Positions 1-7,649 of a stretch of 36,314 bases of DNA are shown one piece after another. Origin of the DNA: DAOVVL01 sp965603095 (GTDB taxonomy: Bacteria > Pseudomonadota > Alphaproteobacteria > Rhodospirillales > Magnetovibrionaceae); contig CBFDBQ010000017.1 in NCBI GenBank assembly GCA_965603095.1, positions 1-36,314 on the forward strand, written 5' to 3'. The notes under the pieces are model-generated. The model worked only from the letters and a program-made list of their open reading frames with translations. It searched no databases and was not told where the DNA came from. Numbering within the stretch: the first letter of the stretch is position 1; every line of letters begins with the position of its first letter. A program made the position numbers and the translations under genes.

Positions 1-1
1 T

Positions 2-78
2 GGCTGGGTAGCTCAGCTGGTTAGAGCGCGGCACTCATAATGCCGAGGTCGGCAGTTCAAGTCTGCCTCCAGCTACCA
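2..78 (+). tRNA. tRNA-Met (CAT anticodon), elongator type
   Basis: A complete cloverleaf can be drawn. The acceptor stem pairs 2-8 with 68-74, with G-U pairs at both ends. The anticodon stem CGGCA/TGCCG (29-33/41-45) holds the loop CTCATAA with anticodon CAT at 36-38. The T stem GGCAG/CTGCC encloses TTCAAGT, and the CCA end is encoded (76-78). The anticodon stem lacks the three G-C pairs of initiator tRNA and position 1 is paired, so this is elongator tRNA-Met; tRNA-Ile2 with a lysidine-modified CAT cannot be fully excluded. Its last 12-18 bases recur at several other places in the window. Confidence 0.95.
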
Positions 79-85
79 GATTTAG

Positions 86-124
86 AAAAAACCCTGTAAC
101 TTCAATGAGTTACAGGGTTTTTTT
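86..124 (+). terminator. Intrinsic terminator of tRNA-Met
   Basis: A perfect 16-bp stem (86-101 with 108-123) around a 6-base loop (TCAATG) ends in a T run. It lies 8 bases after the tRNA CCA end. A diverged version follows the tRNA-end copy near 24487. The stretch from 125 to 369 holds no other gene I can support; it contains another short CAGCTACCA match near 212. Confidence 0.9.
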
Positions 125-369
125 ATGCCAATTTAGGCTAATTTTCCTAAAAAATATTGTTTAATATCAGCCAGTTAATAATTTCAATAACAGGACATTT
201 GCGCGTAACCAGCTACCATCTACATCGTTGCTTTCGGCTATCATGATCTCTAGACCAGAATTTGCTTATGGCATATCTGGGATGCATTTGTTCGTCACGT
301 TGGAAATATGCATATCGTATGCTTATGATAGGCTTTATCAACAGGCTGTGCTGTGAGGGGGACTTAACT

Positions 370-1278
370 GTGAGCTCATCTGTTCTCCCACCCGTGGTTG
401 CTGTTCAGTCGCCAGAAACCAATCTGCAGGCTGTTAGCGCTATAGCTACGAGTGGAATTTCGTTGGAAGGCCAGATAAGCATTGTCGCCATTATTGTGGG
501 CGTGCTGTTGATCTGGTGGCAAGTAAGAGAAAACGCACGAGCAAAGCTCAGATTAGATGTTTATCGAGAGATTGAATCGGCAATCACAAGGCTAACCTCA
601 GCAGAGGTAAAGGCATTTTCGTTCGCCAATAGCACGGCATCAACATTAGAAATGCTACAGGATCCAAATTTATCTACCCTTCTTCCTTCATTTCAAAAAC
701 TTCGGGCAACTGACTTCGCTGACCTGCAATTTAATTTAAGCGATACTGTTTCTGACTTGAGTGTAGTGTTAGAAAATTACGAAATTGTGTGCCCGGGGCT
801 AAGGGCATTTAGAACAGCCCTTAGTGTAGCCTTACGTGACGCTACAGAAGCACAGCGTCCATTGTTTCAAAGGTATATTATGATTATGTCAAACGACATA
901 CCGGAGGAGCACCACCAAGCACTTGCCATCAATGTGCTGCACCAAGCTCCCGTAAGCGCCGAATCCTTAGATCAAATTAAAGCCCTTACTAGCACCTATA
1001 CCGAGGCGGTAATGAATATCAGTAGTATATGTTTTGACCTAAAGGTCGAAACTCAGAACCATTTTTTAGGAGGACTTTTCTCTTTTGGTGGTTATTTCGG
1101 TTATAGGGTTCCCAGAAGAAAACCGATTGATCCCACGAGTAAGGTAATTACTTTGGAGCCCGACAAGGTGACCGAGCTGATGACGTATTTTGAAAACGAA
1201 ACCTTGTGGGGTCGGGAAAAGAGGGAGGCAGAAGAAAGGGTAAGACAAGCTCAAAATGGGCCCGATATTGGGCAATAA
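370..1278 (+). CDS. Membrane-anchored protein of unknown function
   Basis: I do not recognise this family. I chose the GTG at 370 because GAGGGGG lies 8 bases upstream; the frame is open from a TTG at 262 (ATG at 268), but that extension is rich in Cys, Trp and Met and has no ribosome site. From the GTG the protein is 302 aa. A short N-terminal stretch is followed by one transmembrane helix (about residues 36-55, ISIVAIIVGVLLIWW), then a basic stop-transfer segment and a long, mostly helical cytoplasmic domain with no recognised motif. The gene lies alone between the tRNA-Met gene and a copy of the tRNA 3' end at 1346, whose terminator could end its transcript. That position suggests an acquired gene. 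Confidence 0.75.
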   Translation: MSSSVLPPVVAVQSPETNLQAVSAIATSGISLEGQISIVAIIVGVLLIWWQVRENARAKLRLDVYREIESAITRLTSAEVKAFSFANSTASTLEMLQDPNLSTLLPSFQKLRATDFADLQFNLSDTVSDLSVVLENYEIVCPGLRAFRTALSVALRDATEAQRPLFQRYIMIMSNDIPEEHHQALAINVLHQAPVSAESLDQIKALTSTYTEAVMNISSICFDLKVETQNHFLGGLFSFGGYFGYRVPRRKPIDPTSKVITLEPDKVTELMTYFENETLWGREKREAEERVRQAQNGPDIGQ

Positions 1279-1345
1279 TGAGTAACTAATTGAAGCTAAA
1301 TAGAAATTTTCACCACTACATTGGGATGATAGTGACCAACTCTTA

Positions 1346-1401
1346 CTCCAGCTACCACTTTTTGAAAACCCCCGGTGCTTTTTTGGCGTCGGGGGTTTTT
1401 G
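1346..1401 (+). repeat. 56-bp direct repeat, copy 1: tRNA-Met 3' end plus terminator
   Basis: Identical base for base to 4096-4151. The first 12 bases (CTCCAGCTACCA) equal the last part of tRNA-Met at 67-78; the rest is a spacer and a terminator hairpin. The two copies bracket a three-gene operon. It has the form of an attachment-site duplication at a tRNA gene, though no recombinase is in view. Confidence 0.9.
1365..1400 (+). terminator. Intrinsic terminator inside repeat copy 1
   Basis: The stem AAAACCCCCG pairs with CGGGGGTTTT around a T-rich loop, and the second arm runs into a T tract. It ends plus-strand transcription after the 370-1278 gene and may also act on the converging minus-strand transcript. 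The same hairpin occurs at 4115-4150. Confidence 0.8.
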
Positions 1402-1454
1402 TTATGCTCGGTATATGGCATCGCACATTGAGCACTGAATATTAATCTCCGCTT

Positions 1455-1600
1455 AAAACAAATTGTTTCCCAATGGGGATAACATTTGTTTTGGGTGATA
1501 AATTTCCGGCGGTGCGTATTTCTTTGAGGAGGGTGTGAGGTCGGAAATATCGCACCGCCGGGTCCACAGCGCATCAAGGAGGGTCTGGCGCTGTGGATAA
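1455..1600 (-). ncRNA. Candidate 3'UTR-derived small RNA with two anti-SD hairpin loops
   Basis: Read on the minus strand, just after the TlpA-like stop codon (1618), there are three hairpins. Hairpin I has a perfect 10-bp stem (1597-1588 with 1572-1563) and a loop containing CCCTCCTT. Hairpin II has an 11-bp G/C-rich stem plus 6 bp (arms at 1562-1544 and 1523-1507) with a loop containing CCCTCCTC. Hairpin III (1492-1455) is about 16 bp with a TTTGTTTT end and could act as a terminator. Paired CCUCC loops are known in alphaproteobacterial small RNAs such as the Rhodobacter CcsR RNAs, which are processed from an mRNA 3' end. The function here is inferred. Confidence 0.45.
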
Positions 1601-1617
1601 TCTGATGTCAGGCTTAT

Positions 1618-2160
1618 TTACCCCTTCTGAGTTGCCAACCAATCAAGCACAACTTTTTTGCTGGCAGCCCCCATATGCACATCCGCCGTGCCGTCGGGGT
1701 CATAAAAGTGGATGCGGGGCAGCTCACCCCGCCATTTGGAATCCACCACGCTTCGCAGTCGTGCCGGTATCGGGTCTGCAAAAGCCCATATCTCGAACCC
1801 CTTCATGTCTTCACGCTCCAACACCTGATTTATGCGCTGTTCGTTCTCTATGGGGTCGGTCGTCACCAGCACCAGATCGAAGTCCGAGTATTGGTCACGT
1901 ATCTCGCGCCAAACTTCCATTTCTTTGACGCAAATGCCGCAATAAACCGACCAGAAGGCCAGCACAAACGGCTTGCCATTCCGGCTTTCTACTATCCCGG
2001 CAAGACTTTCTTTTTTAAATGGCCTTAGGGTTTGATCGCTGGTGCCTGCTTTATAAAAGCTGGTATCTGGCTCGTAAAATTTATCGATAGCTATTGACGT
2101 CACGCCACTTACTATCGCGATGCCAAAGATAAGGATTAAAAAATGTTTTTGTGAAATCAT
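1618..2160 (-). CDS. TlpA/ResA-like membrane-anchored thioredoxin
   Basis: This 180-aa protein has an uncleaved N-terminal anchor (residues 7-24) and a thioredoxin-fold domain. The redox motif WSVYCGIC places the CxxC cysteines at 74 and 77, followed by the usual helix and a cis-Pro-like ELPRIHFYDPDG segment near 145. Proteins of this kind (TlpA, ResA, SCO relatives) reduce disulfides in the periplasm, often for cytochrome or copper-site assembly. The active-site dipeptide GI differs from the common EP/GP, so the exact partner cannot be named. It is the last gene of a minus-strand operon, 4 bases after the Asp-box protein, and its 3'UTR carries the candidate small RNA. Confidence 0.85.
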   Translation of the reverse strand: MISQKHFLILIFGIAIVSGVTSIAIDKFYEPDTSFYKAGTSDQTLRPFKKESLAGIVESRNGKPFVLAFWSVYCGICVKEMEVWREIRDQYSDFDLVLVTTDPIENEQRINQVLEREDMKGFEIWAFADPIPARLRSVVDSKWRGELPRIHFYDPDGTADVHMGAASKKVVLDWLATQKG

Positions 2161-2164
2161 TGGG

Positions 2165-3427
2165 CTATTCTCCCGTTACCGTGAAAACACGAAAACCAGC
2201 ATCCGCGGTGTGCCATGTGGCATAAACTTTGCCATCATGGTTAACTATAAACGGATGATCAGATGCATCGCTTGAGGTGGCGACAACCCGGCCCGGCCCC
2301 CATGTAATGCCTTTATCCTTTGATGTCATAACGCGAAAACGCGTGCGCTCACCATCGAAGTCCTTCCATGCCACATAAACAATGCCGTCGGTTGCCAATG
2401 TGAAGGGGTGTTCGGCCTGACCGCCATCGGAGCCAATTTCCACAATTTTTGCGTAGGTTTTTCCGTTATCTGTTGAGCGTGCGTAAAATGGCCCTTGGCG
2501 CAATTCTCCAGCCGTGTACCAAGTGGTATGAAAAATTCCGTCATCGCCGATGCTGATGGAAGGGCCGTGGTGGGGACATGTCTCTATTCCCCAATTATCA
2601 ACACTATGGCGCCCAATTTCGCCGGGGGTGCCATCGTCGTTTAAGCGGGCAACAGCGTGGTCGCGCATGCCGTCGAATATATGACGCCAAACCATGACCG
2701 GACTACGTCCGTTTTCCATACCCATGGCAATGCGGCAACATTCACAAGTATTGTGGGCGAGCAGGGTGTTGGGGCCGAAGGTCGCACCCCGATCTTTGGA
2801 TGTTGCATAATAAATAGCCGATCCGGCATAAGGCGTTTTCGTTGCCTTGGCGGCAAACAGATCGCGTTTATCAAGCCAAGTAAGAGTTAGTTCGCCGTTA
2901 TCATTAACGCCTAGTGTTTCAAATCTCAGACTGCTTTTCGTTTTACCATCGTTGATGGAGCGCGGGGCATCAAAGGTTTTGCCGCTGTCCAGTGAGCGAC
3001 TGAACAATACATCGCCAGTGTATTTTTGTTTCGCATGGGTGGTGTAGGTCACATAAATTTCACCCTGCGGACCAATAACCGGCTTAGGGCGGTTTTCGCC
3101 GTTGTTATCGATTGATTGGGGTTGCTTGTTTACCCTAACGGGGTCGGTGAAGGTTTTGCCACCATCCGTAGTTGCGTTGACATAGACATGCCCATCGTTG
3201 GGCCATGCCAGCCACAGCCGACCATCTGCATCGAATGCGCCGGTAACGGTGGGGGCGCAGTGTTGCGAAGGTTTGGAAAACCCTTTTGGACAATCGTTAA
3301 TTGCTATGGTGTCCCAGGCGGGCTTTTTGGCTTTGCTGTCGTTATTGCCGGCGGCGATAGTAACGGAACTAAGGCTGATTGCTGCCACAAGGGCAACACT
3401 GCCCAAGGTGAATGAGGTGCGGATCAT
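2165..3427 (-). CDS. Exported Asp-box (sialidase-like) beta-propeller with CECC motif
   Basis: 420 aa with a signal peptide (cut near residue 25). Five Asp-box motifs of S/T-x-D-x-G-x-T-F/W type lie near residues 86, 145, 210, 318 and 369, the signature of BNR/sialidase propellers. The catalytic arginine triad of true sialidases is not evident, so hydrolase activity should not be assumed. Unusual features are the cluster C228-E-C230-C231 and a CPHH at 284-287, which look like a metal or redox site. It lies between a DUF2946-like protein and a TlpA-like thioredoxin, a context pointing to periplasmic copper or thiol handling. That role is inferred. Confidence 0.8.
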   Translation of the reverse strand: MIRTSFTLGSVALVAAISLSSVTIAAGNNDSKAKKPAWDTIAINDCPKGFSKPSQHCAPTVTGAFDADGRLWLAWPNDGHVYVNATTDGGKTFTDPVRVNKQPQSIDNNGENRPKPVIGPQGEIYVTYTTHAKQKYTGDVLFSRSLDSGKTFDAPRSINDGKTKSSLRFETLGVNDNGELTLTWLDKRDLFAAKATKTPYAGSAIYYATSKDRGATFGPNTLLAHNTCECCRIAMGMENGRSPVMVWRHIFDGMRDHAVARLNDDGTPGEIGRHSVDNWGIETCPHHGPSISIGDDGIFHTTWYTAGELRQGPFYARSTDNGKTYAKIVEIGSDGGQAEHPFTLATDGIVYVAWKDFDGERTRFRVMTSKDKGITWGPGRVVATSSDASDHPFIVNHDGKVYATWHTADAGFRVFTVTGE

Positions 3428-3495
3428 GGGTATTCTCCCAAAAACATATAACGTGTGAATTAAAAATAATTAATAGGCGGTCAGGCCGCTTAAAT

Positions 3496-3897
3496 TCACA
3501 CGATGAAGGGAGGTGCGCGGGAGAGATTTATTCCACGATGATTTTCGATTATCATCGCTACTGAGTAAGGGGTAGGGCGGTTTTGTTCCCGGCCAATAGG
3601 TGCTATTGAGACAAGCATCGGCACTGCTGGTAGTAATAGCGCCCCACCACCCAGCACACAAAGAAGACAATGACCGCCTACTGTTTTTGCAGGCACGGGA
3701 ACATTGTCCATAGGCCCCGTGATGGCGACGAAGCCCGCCTGAGTACAAACGTACAAAATATCGTCCGACCCGGCTTGATCTTGCACCCCGGCATAAGCCT
3801 TGTTCATTCCGGCCAATGGCGCAAAAATGTTAAAGACTAGCGCCACCAACATTATGGTGACGGATAAGCGGGAAAATCTGGATCGAACGGTATGCAT
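3496..3897 (-). CDS. DUF2946-like small membrane protein
   Basis: 133 aa. It has an N-terminal hydrophobic segment (about residues 13-36) that may be a signal or anchor, a central VGGHCLLCVLGGG motif, then a second hydrophobic stretch. An HCxxC motif next to a membrane segment is the hallmark of DUF2946 proteins, which commonly occur in copper-related loci. It is the first gene of the minus-strand operon, 68 bases ahead of the propeller protein. Both repeats lie outside the operon. The family assignment rests on the motif and size only. Confidence 0.65.
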   Translation of the reverse strand: MHTVRSRFSRLSVTIMLVALVFNIFAPLAGMNKAYAGVQDQAGSDDILYVCTQAGFVAITGPMDNVPVPAKTVGGHCLLCVLGGGALLLPAVPMLVSIAPIGREQNRPTPYSVAMIIENHRGINLSRAPPFIV

Positions 3898-4056
3898 GGG
3901 TCGATATTAGTATGCTTATTCACCTGAGCACAAGGCTGAGAAGTTAATCGGTTTATAGCGCCATATTGCTATCACAGACTGCGAAAGTGACGGACAAAGA
4001 ACAATCGTTCAAAATGTTATGTAAGAAGTCCAATAGGCCTAATACTAATTAATGTT

Positions 4057-4151
4057 AACCATCACAACAAAAGCTCACAAACTGGCGGTAGTTGCCTCCA
4101 GCTACCACTTTTTGAAAACCCCCGGTGCTTTTTTGGCGTCGGGGGTTTTTG
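4057..4151 (+). repeat. tRNA-Met 3'-end repeat, copy 2, with upstream module
   Basis: Positions 4096-4151 repeat 1346-1401 exactly. Upstream, 4057-4095 carries the module ACAAAAGCTCACAAACTG and a GGCGGTAGTTGCC segment shared with the copies at 20442 and 24414. No plus-strand gene precedes it, so its terminator has nothing nearby to terminate, as expected for the remnant of a lost tRNA gene. This is the main content of the 3898-4214 gap. Confidence 0.85.
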
Positions 4152-4214
4152 CTTTGACTACCTATTTTCATCTTATTGAGATACACAGGGTGAGCGAAAA
4201 GGATATCCATATTT

Positions 4215-5459
4215 ATGCCATTTAGCAGTACCAACCGTCAGTTCTGGATCCCAGTTGTTTATGCGACTGTGGGCCTTGTATTGCTGGCCGCATTGCTGGC
4301 AGTTGGCTGGATAAGCAAAGGCGCTGCCTTAGCTGTGGCGGTCTTGGTATTTGTCGGCAGTTTTTGGATGAACGAGCGAGCATCTGTTATTTCTGCCCCT
4401 GCGCGAGAAGAAACCGTTGATACCGCATTGGCAGCGGCCATACTTGATGCGCTTCCCGATCCGGTTGTGCTGCTTGATAAAAAGCGTGAAGTTCTAGCCC
4501 TGAACCAAGCCGCCGCTGAATTAATGGGAGACAACGCCCGGGGGCACGATCTTTCTATGTCGTTCCGACATCCAGAAATTTTAGATGGTGTAAGTATGGC
4601 CATTTCAGGGGGCACCGCCAAGGCAACGGAAATTACATTGAGCACACCTGTGCGTAGAATATTTGAAGCCTACGCAACCGCTCTACCCAAGGGCATAGCT
4701 GGCAAGGCACGCGCAATATTGGTTTTGCACAATGTTACGCTGGCGCGCCAAGCCGAGGAAATGCGCGCCGATTTTGTTGCCAATGTTTCCCATGAATTAC
4801 GCTCGCCGCTTTCATCGCTGGTTGGTTTTATCGAAACCTTGCAAGGCCCGGCCAAAGATGATGCAAGCGCACGAAAAAAATTTCTTGGCGTGATGGAGGG
4901 TGAAGCCGGACGCATGGCCCGTTTAATTGATGATTTGCTATCGTTGGCACGAATTGAAGTAAACGAGCACGTTCGCCCTCAAGGAAAGGCTGATGTAGCG
5001 GATATATTACGAGGCGTTATGGACGTGCTTTCGGTTAAGGCTAAAAAACGCGGCATTACTATTAATCTGGAAATTGATGCAGGTGTGATCAATGTGCCCG
5101 GTGATACCGATCAGTTGACCGAGATTTTTCAAAACCTTGTTGATAATGCCATTAAGTATGGTGCGGAAAATGAACCAGTGTTGGTGCACACTCAAGCGGT
5201 CAAGCGAATCCCCGATATTGGCGGAGCGGGGATATGCATTTCTGTGACCAACCACGGAGAATTAATTGCGCCTGAACATCTACCCCGCCTGACCGAGAGA
5301 TTTTACCGTATTGATAAAGGGCGTTCACGCCAAATGGGCGGTACCGGGCTGGGGCTTGCTATTGTTAAACATATTGTGGCCCGGCATCGCGGGCGGATGA
5401 TGGTGGAAAGCGGTGCCGCCGCCGGTACGGTATTTTCTGTATATCTACCTAATAAATAA
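4215..5459 (+). CDS. phoR: Phosphate-sensor histidine kinase PhoR
   Basis: 414 aa. Two membrane helices (about 12-31 and 35-51) are followed by a PAS-like domain (about 70-175). The dimerisation box FVANVSHELRSPLSSL carries the phospho-accepting H193, the N box NLVDNAIKYG has N311, and GGTGLGLAIVKH (about 375-386) is the G2 box. It would autophosphorylate and control PhoB at 10445. The order phoR, pst, phoU, phoB on one strand fits a phosphate regulon. Oddly, the G1 box reads VTNHGELI where PhoR proteins normally have V-x-D-x-G-x-G-I, so the adenine-contacting Asp is Asn and the second Gly is Leu. Confidence 0.93.
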   Translation: MPFSSTNRQFWIPVVYATVGLVLLAALLAVGWISKGAALAVAVLVFVGSFWMNERASVISAPAREETVDTALAAAILDALPDPVVLLDKKREVLALNQAAAELMGDNARGHDLSMSFRHPEILDGVSMAISGGTAKATEITLSTPVRRIFEAYATALPKGIAGKARAILVLHNVTLARQAEEMRADFVANVSHELRSPLSSLVGFIETLQGPAKDDASARKKFLGVMEGEAGRMARLIDDLLSLARIEVNEHVRPQGKADVADILRGVMDVLSVKAKKRGITINLEIDAGVINVPGDTDQLTEIFQNLVDNAIKYGAENEPVLVHTQAVKRIPDIGGAGICISVTNHGELIAPEHLPRLTERFYRIDKGRSRQMGGTGLGLAIVKHIVARHRGRMMVESGAAAGTVFSVYLPNK

Positions 5460-5503
5460 CACCTTTTTATGGCCCGTTCGGGCCGGGGGCATTATCTGCC
5501 TCA

Positions 5504-5536
5504 CTGTCATAAAAGGTTCACACAAGCGTCATAAAA
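5504..5536 (+). promoter_or_regulatory. Pho box with three 11-bp half-sites
   Basis: Three consecutive 11-bp units occupy 5504-5514, 5515-5525 and 5526-5536: CTGTCATAAAA, GGTTCACACAA, GCGTCATAAAA. The first two match the PhoB-box pattern CTGTCATAWAWCTGTCAC closely, and the third repeats TCATAAAA in phase. It lies 84 bases before the pstS start, in the gap after phoR, so PhoB would induce pstS onward while phoR would depend on its own upstream promoter. Confidence 0.85.
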
Positions 5537-5620
5537 GATAAGCGGTCCTGACATAGGGTCTCCATCGAAAGCGGCAATGATGTCGTCATATGGAACAACC
5601 CTTTTAGGAGACCGCTTGAA

Positions 5621-6661
5621 ATGAAAAGCACCTCTTTTGTACTAACTTTTGTTACCGCCATTGTAATTGCCTCAATTAGCGGCGCGGCCCAAGCCCGCGA
5701 ACAGATCCGCATTGTTGGATCATCCACCGTATTTCCGTTTTCGGCCGCTGTTGCCGAACAGTTTGGTAAATCCACCAAATTCAACACCCCGATTGTTGAA
5801 AGCACCGGTTCCGGTGGCGGGTTAAAACTATTTTGCTCTGGTTCTGGTGATGGCCATCCAGATATAACCAATGCTTCAAGGCGTATTAAAAAATCTGAAA
5901 TAGAAAAATGCGCCAGCAATGGTATAGCAGAAATTACCGAAGTTAAAATTGGTTATGATGGCATTGTTATCGCCAATTCTAAAAAAACTTCTCAGTTTAA
6001 ACTTTCCCTTAAAGATGTTTATCTGGCATTGGCCAAAAACGTTCCCGCAGGCGAAGGCAAAACCCAACCCAATCCATACAAAACATGGAAAGATGTAAAC
6101 GCATCTTTACCTGCCACTAAAATAGAAGTTATGGGCCCACCGCCAACTTCCGGTACCCGTGATGCTTTTGTTGAGTTGGCTATGGAAGGCGGATGCAAAA
6201 AAATCGGTTGGGTCAAGGCCATGAAAAAAACCGATAAAAAAGCATACAAAGCTTTGTGCCACACCATTCGTGAAGATGGTGCATATATTGAAGCTGGCGA
6301 AAACGATAATTTGATCGTGCAAAAGCTGGAAGCAAACCCACGCGCACTTGGTATTTTTGGTTTTTCTTTCCTTGATCAGAACGCCGACAAAGTACAGGGC
6401 AGCTTGATTAACGGTGTAGCCCCAGAATTTGAAGCAATTGCCGATGGTTCTTATCCGGTATCGCGCGCACTTTATTTTTATGTAAAACAATCCCAAGTTG
6501 GAAAAGTTCCAGGTATTGAAGCATTCCTCAAGGAATTTACTTCCGAAAAAGCATGGGGCGATGAAGGATACTTGACTGACAAGGGCTTGATCCCCATGCC
6601 AGTTGATGAGCGCGCTCAATTTAAAAAAGGAGCCGAGGAACTTGCCAACCTCAACTTCTAA
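5621..6661 (+). CDS. pstS: Phosphate ABC transporter, periplasmic binding protein PstS
   Basis: 346 aa with a clear signal peptide cut after AQA (residue 25). The mature protein begins with IRIVGSSTVFPF, whose Ser/Thr loop binds phosphate, and continues with STGSGGG (61-67), the second anion-binding loop. It captures phosphate in the periplasm and delivers it to PstCA. AGGAG lies about 10 bases before the ATG. The gene follows the Pho box and leads the pst operon; its 3' end overlaps the start of pstC. Confidence 0.96.
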   Translation: MKSTSFVLTFVTAIVIASISGAAQAREQIRIVGSSTVFPFSAAVAEQFGKSTKFNTPIVESTGSGGGLKLFCSGSGDGHPDITNASRRIKKSEIEKCASNGIAEITEVKIGYDGIVIANSKKTSQFKLSLKDVYLALAKNVPAGEGKTQPNPYKTWKDVNASLPATKIEVMGPPPTSGTRDAFVELAMEGGCKKIGWVKAMKKTDKKAYKALCHTIREDGAYIEAGENDNLIVQKLEANPRALGIFGFSFLDQNADKVQGSLINGVAPEFEAIADGSYPVSRALYFYVKQSQVGKVPGIEAFLKEFTSEKAWGDEGYLTDKGLIPMPVDERAQFKKGAEELANLNF

Positions 6662-7649
6662 AGCGCAAGCGATTAACCTGCCCGGTGGTAGGCGGAGACC
6701 CAACAAAGGGTTATCCGCCGCCCCGGGCAGAAATGCGCAAAAAACAGTGGAGCTTATAATTAAGGGTGCCTTGGTTTTAAGTTCCACTGTTGCTATTTTA
6801 ACTACCATTGGCATTGTTGCGTCGTTGATATTTGAATCTTTTAGATTTTTTTCTGCCGTTTCGTTAAATGAATTTTTGTTTGGCCTTGAATGGTCGCCAC
6901 AAACCGCTATCCGCGAAGACCAAGTAGGCGCATCGGGTAGTTTCGGTGCGGTACCGCTATTTGCCGGAACGCTGTTAATTAGCGCTATTGCGTTGGTTAT
7001 TGCCGCCCCGGTTGGGCTTTTTTCCGCGATTTATCTTTCTGAGTACGCAAGCCCGCGTGCCCGTGCGTGGATAAAACCAACACTGGAAATTTTAGCTGGC
7101 GTTCCCACCGTAGTTTATGGGTTTTTTGCAGCGCTAATTGTTGCCCCGTGGTTGCGGGGCGCAGGCGAAAGTGCCGGGTTTGAGGTCTCAAGCGAAAGCG
7201 CACTGGCCGCCGGTCTGGTAATGGGGATGATGATTATTCCATTAATTTCATCGCTTTCCGATGACGTAATTACCGCAGTACCCGCGATCCTGCGTGAAGG
7301 CGCATTGGGATTAGGCTCAACCCGGTCAGAAACCATTCGCCAAGTCATTTTGCCCGCGGCATTGCCCGGCATCATGGGTGGAATGCTATTGGCGGCATCG
7401 CGCGCCATCGGCGAGACCATGATTGTTGTTATGGCGGCAGGCTTATCGGCCAACCTTACCGCTAATCCGTTTCAGGCAGTTACCACGGTAACTGTGCAAA
7501 TTGTTACATTGCTGACCGGCGATCAAGAATTTGATAGCCCTAAAACATTGGCGGCGTTTGCCTTGGGGTTGGTTCTATTTGTAATTACGTTGTTGCTTAA
7601 CGTGGTGGCGCTCAAGGTTGTAAATAAATACCGGGAGCAATACGAATGA
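6642..7649 (+). CDS. pstC: Phosphate ABC transporter permease PstC
   Basis: About 335 aa, with several membrane helices and the permease coupling loop (EGALGLGSTRSETIRQVILPAALPGI). I favour the TTG at 6642 because AAGGAG sits 9 bases upstream at 6627-6632; an ATG at 6606 in the same frame has no ribosome site. Either choice overlaps the end of pstS (by 20 or 56 bases), which implies translational coupling. PstC pairs with PstA to form the membrane channel driven by PstB. The N-terminal 40 residues are a basic, probably cytoplasmic leader. Confidence 0.93.
   Translation: MPTSTSKAQAINLPGGRRRPNKGLSAAPGRNAQKTVELIIKGALVLSSTVAILTTIGIVASLIFESFRFFSAVSLNEFLFGLEWSPQTAIREDQVGASGSFGAVPLFAGTLLISAIALVIAAPVGLFSAIYLSEYASPRARAWIKPTLEILAGVPTVVYGFFAALIVAPWLRGAGESAGFEVSSESALAAGLVMGMMIIPLISSLSDDVITAVPAILREGALGLGSTRSETIRQVILPAALPGIMGGMLLAASRAIGETMIVVMAAGLSANLTANPFQAVTTVTVQIVTLLTGDQEFDSPKTLAAFALGLVLFVITLLLNVVALKVVNKYREQYE

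Noticed and set aside
1296..1577. Minus-strand frame across the repeat and the small-RNA hairpins
   Set aside because: It is built from the terminator and inverted repeats, has no ribosome site and a composition unlike a protein; the structures explain the sequence better.
2165..3427. Asp-box protein as an active sialidase
   Set aside because: Asp boxes are structural. The catalytic arginine triad and the Tyr/Glu pair are not evident, and the Cys cluster and neighbours point elsewhere.
5471..5484. Hairpin GGCCCGTTCGGGCC after phoR as a terminator
   Set aside because: The stem is good but no T run follows it, so an intrinsic terminator is not supported; at most it is a stability element.
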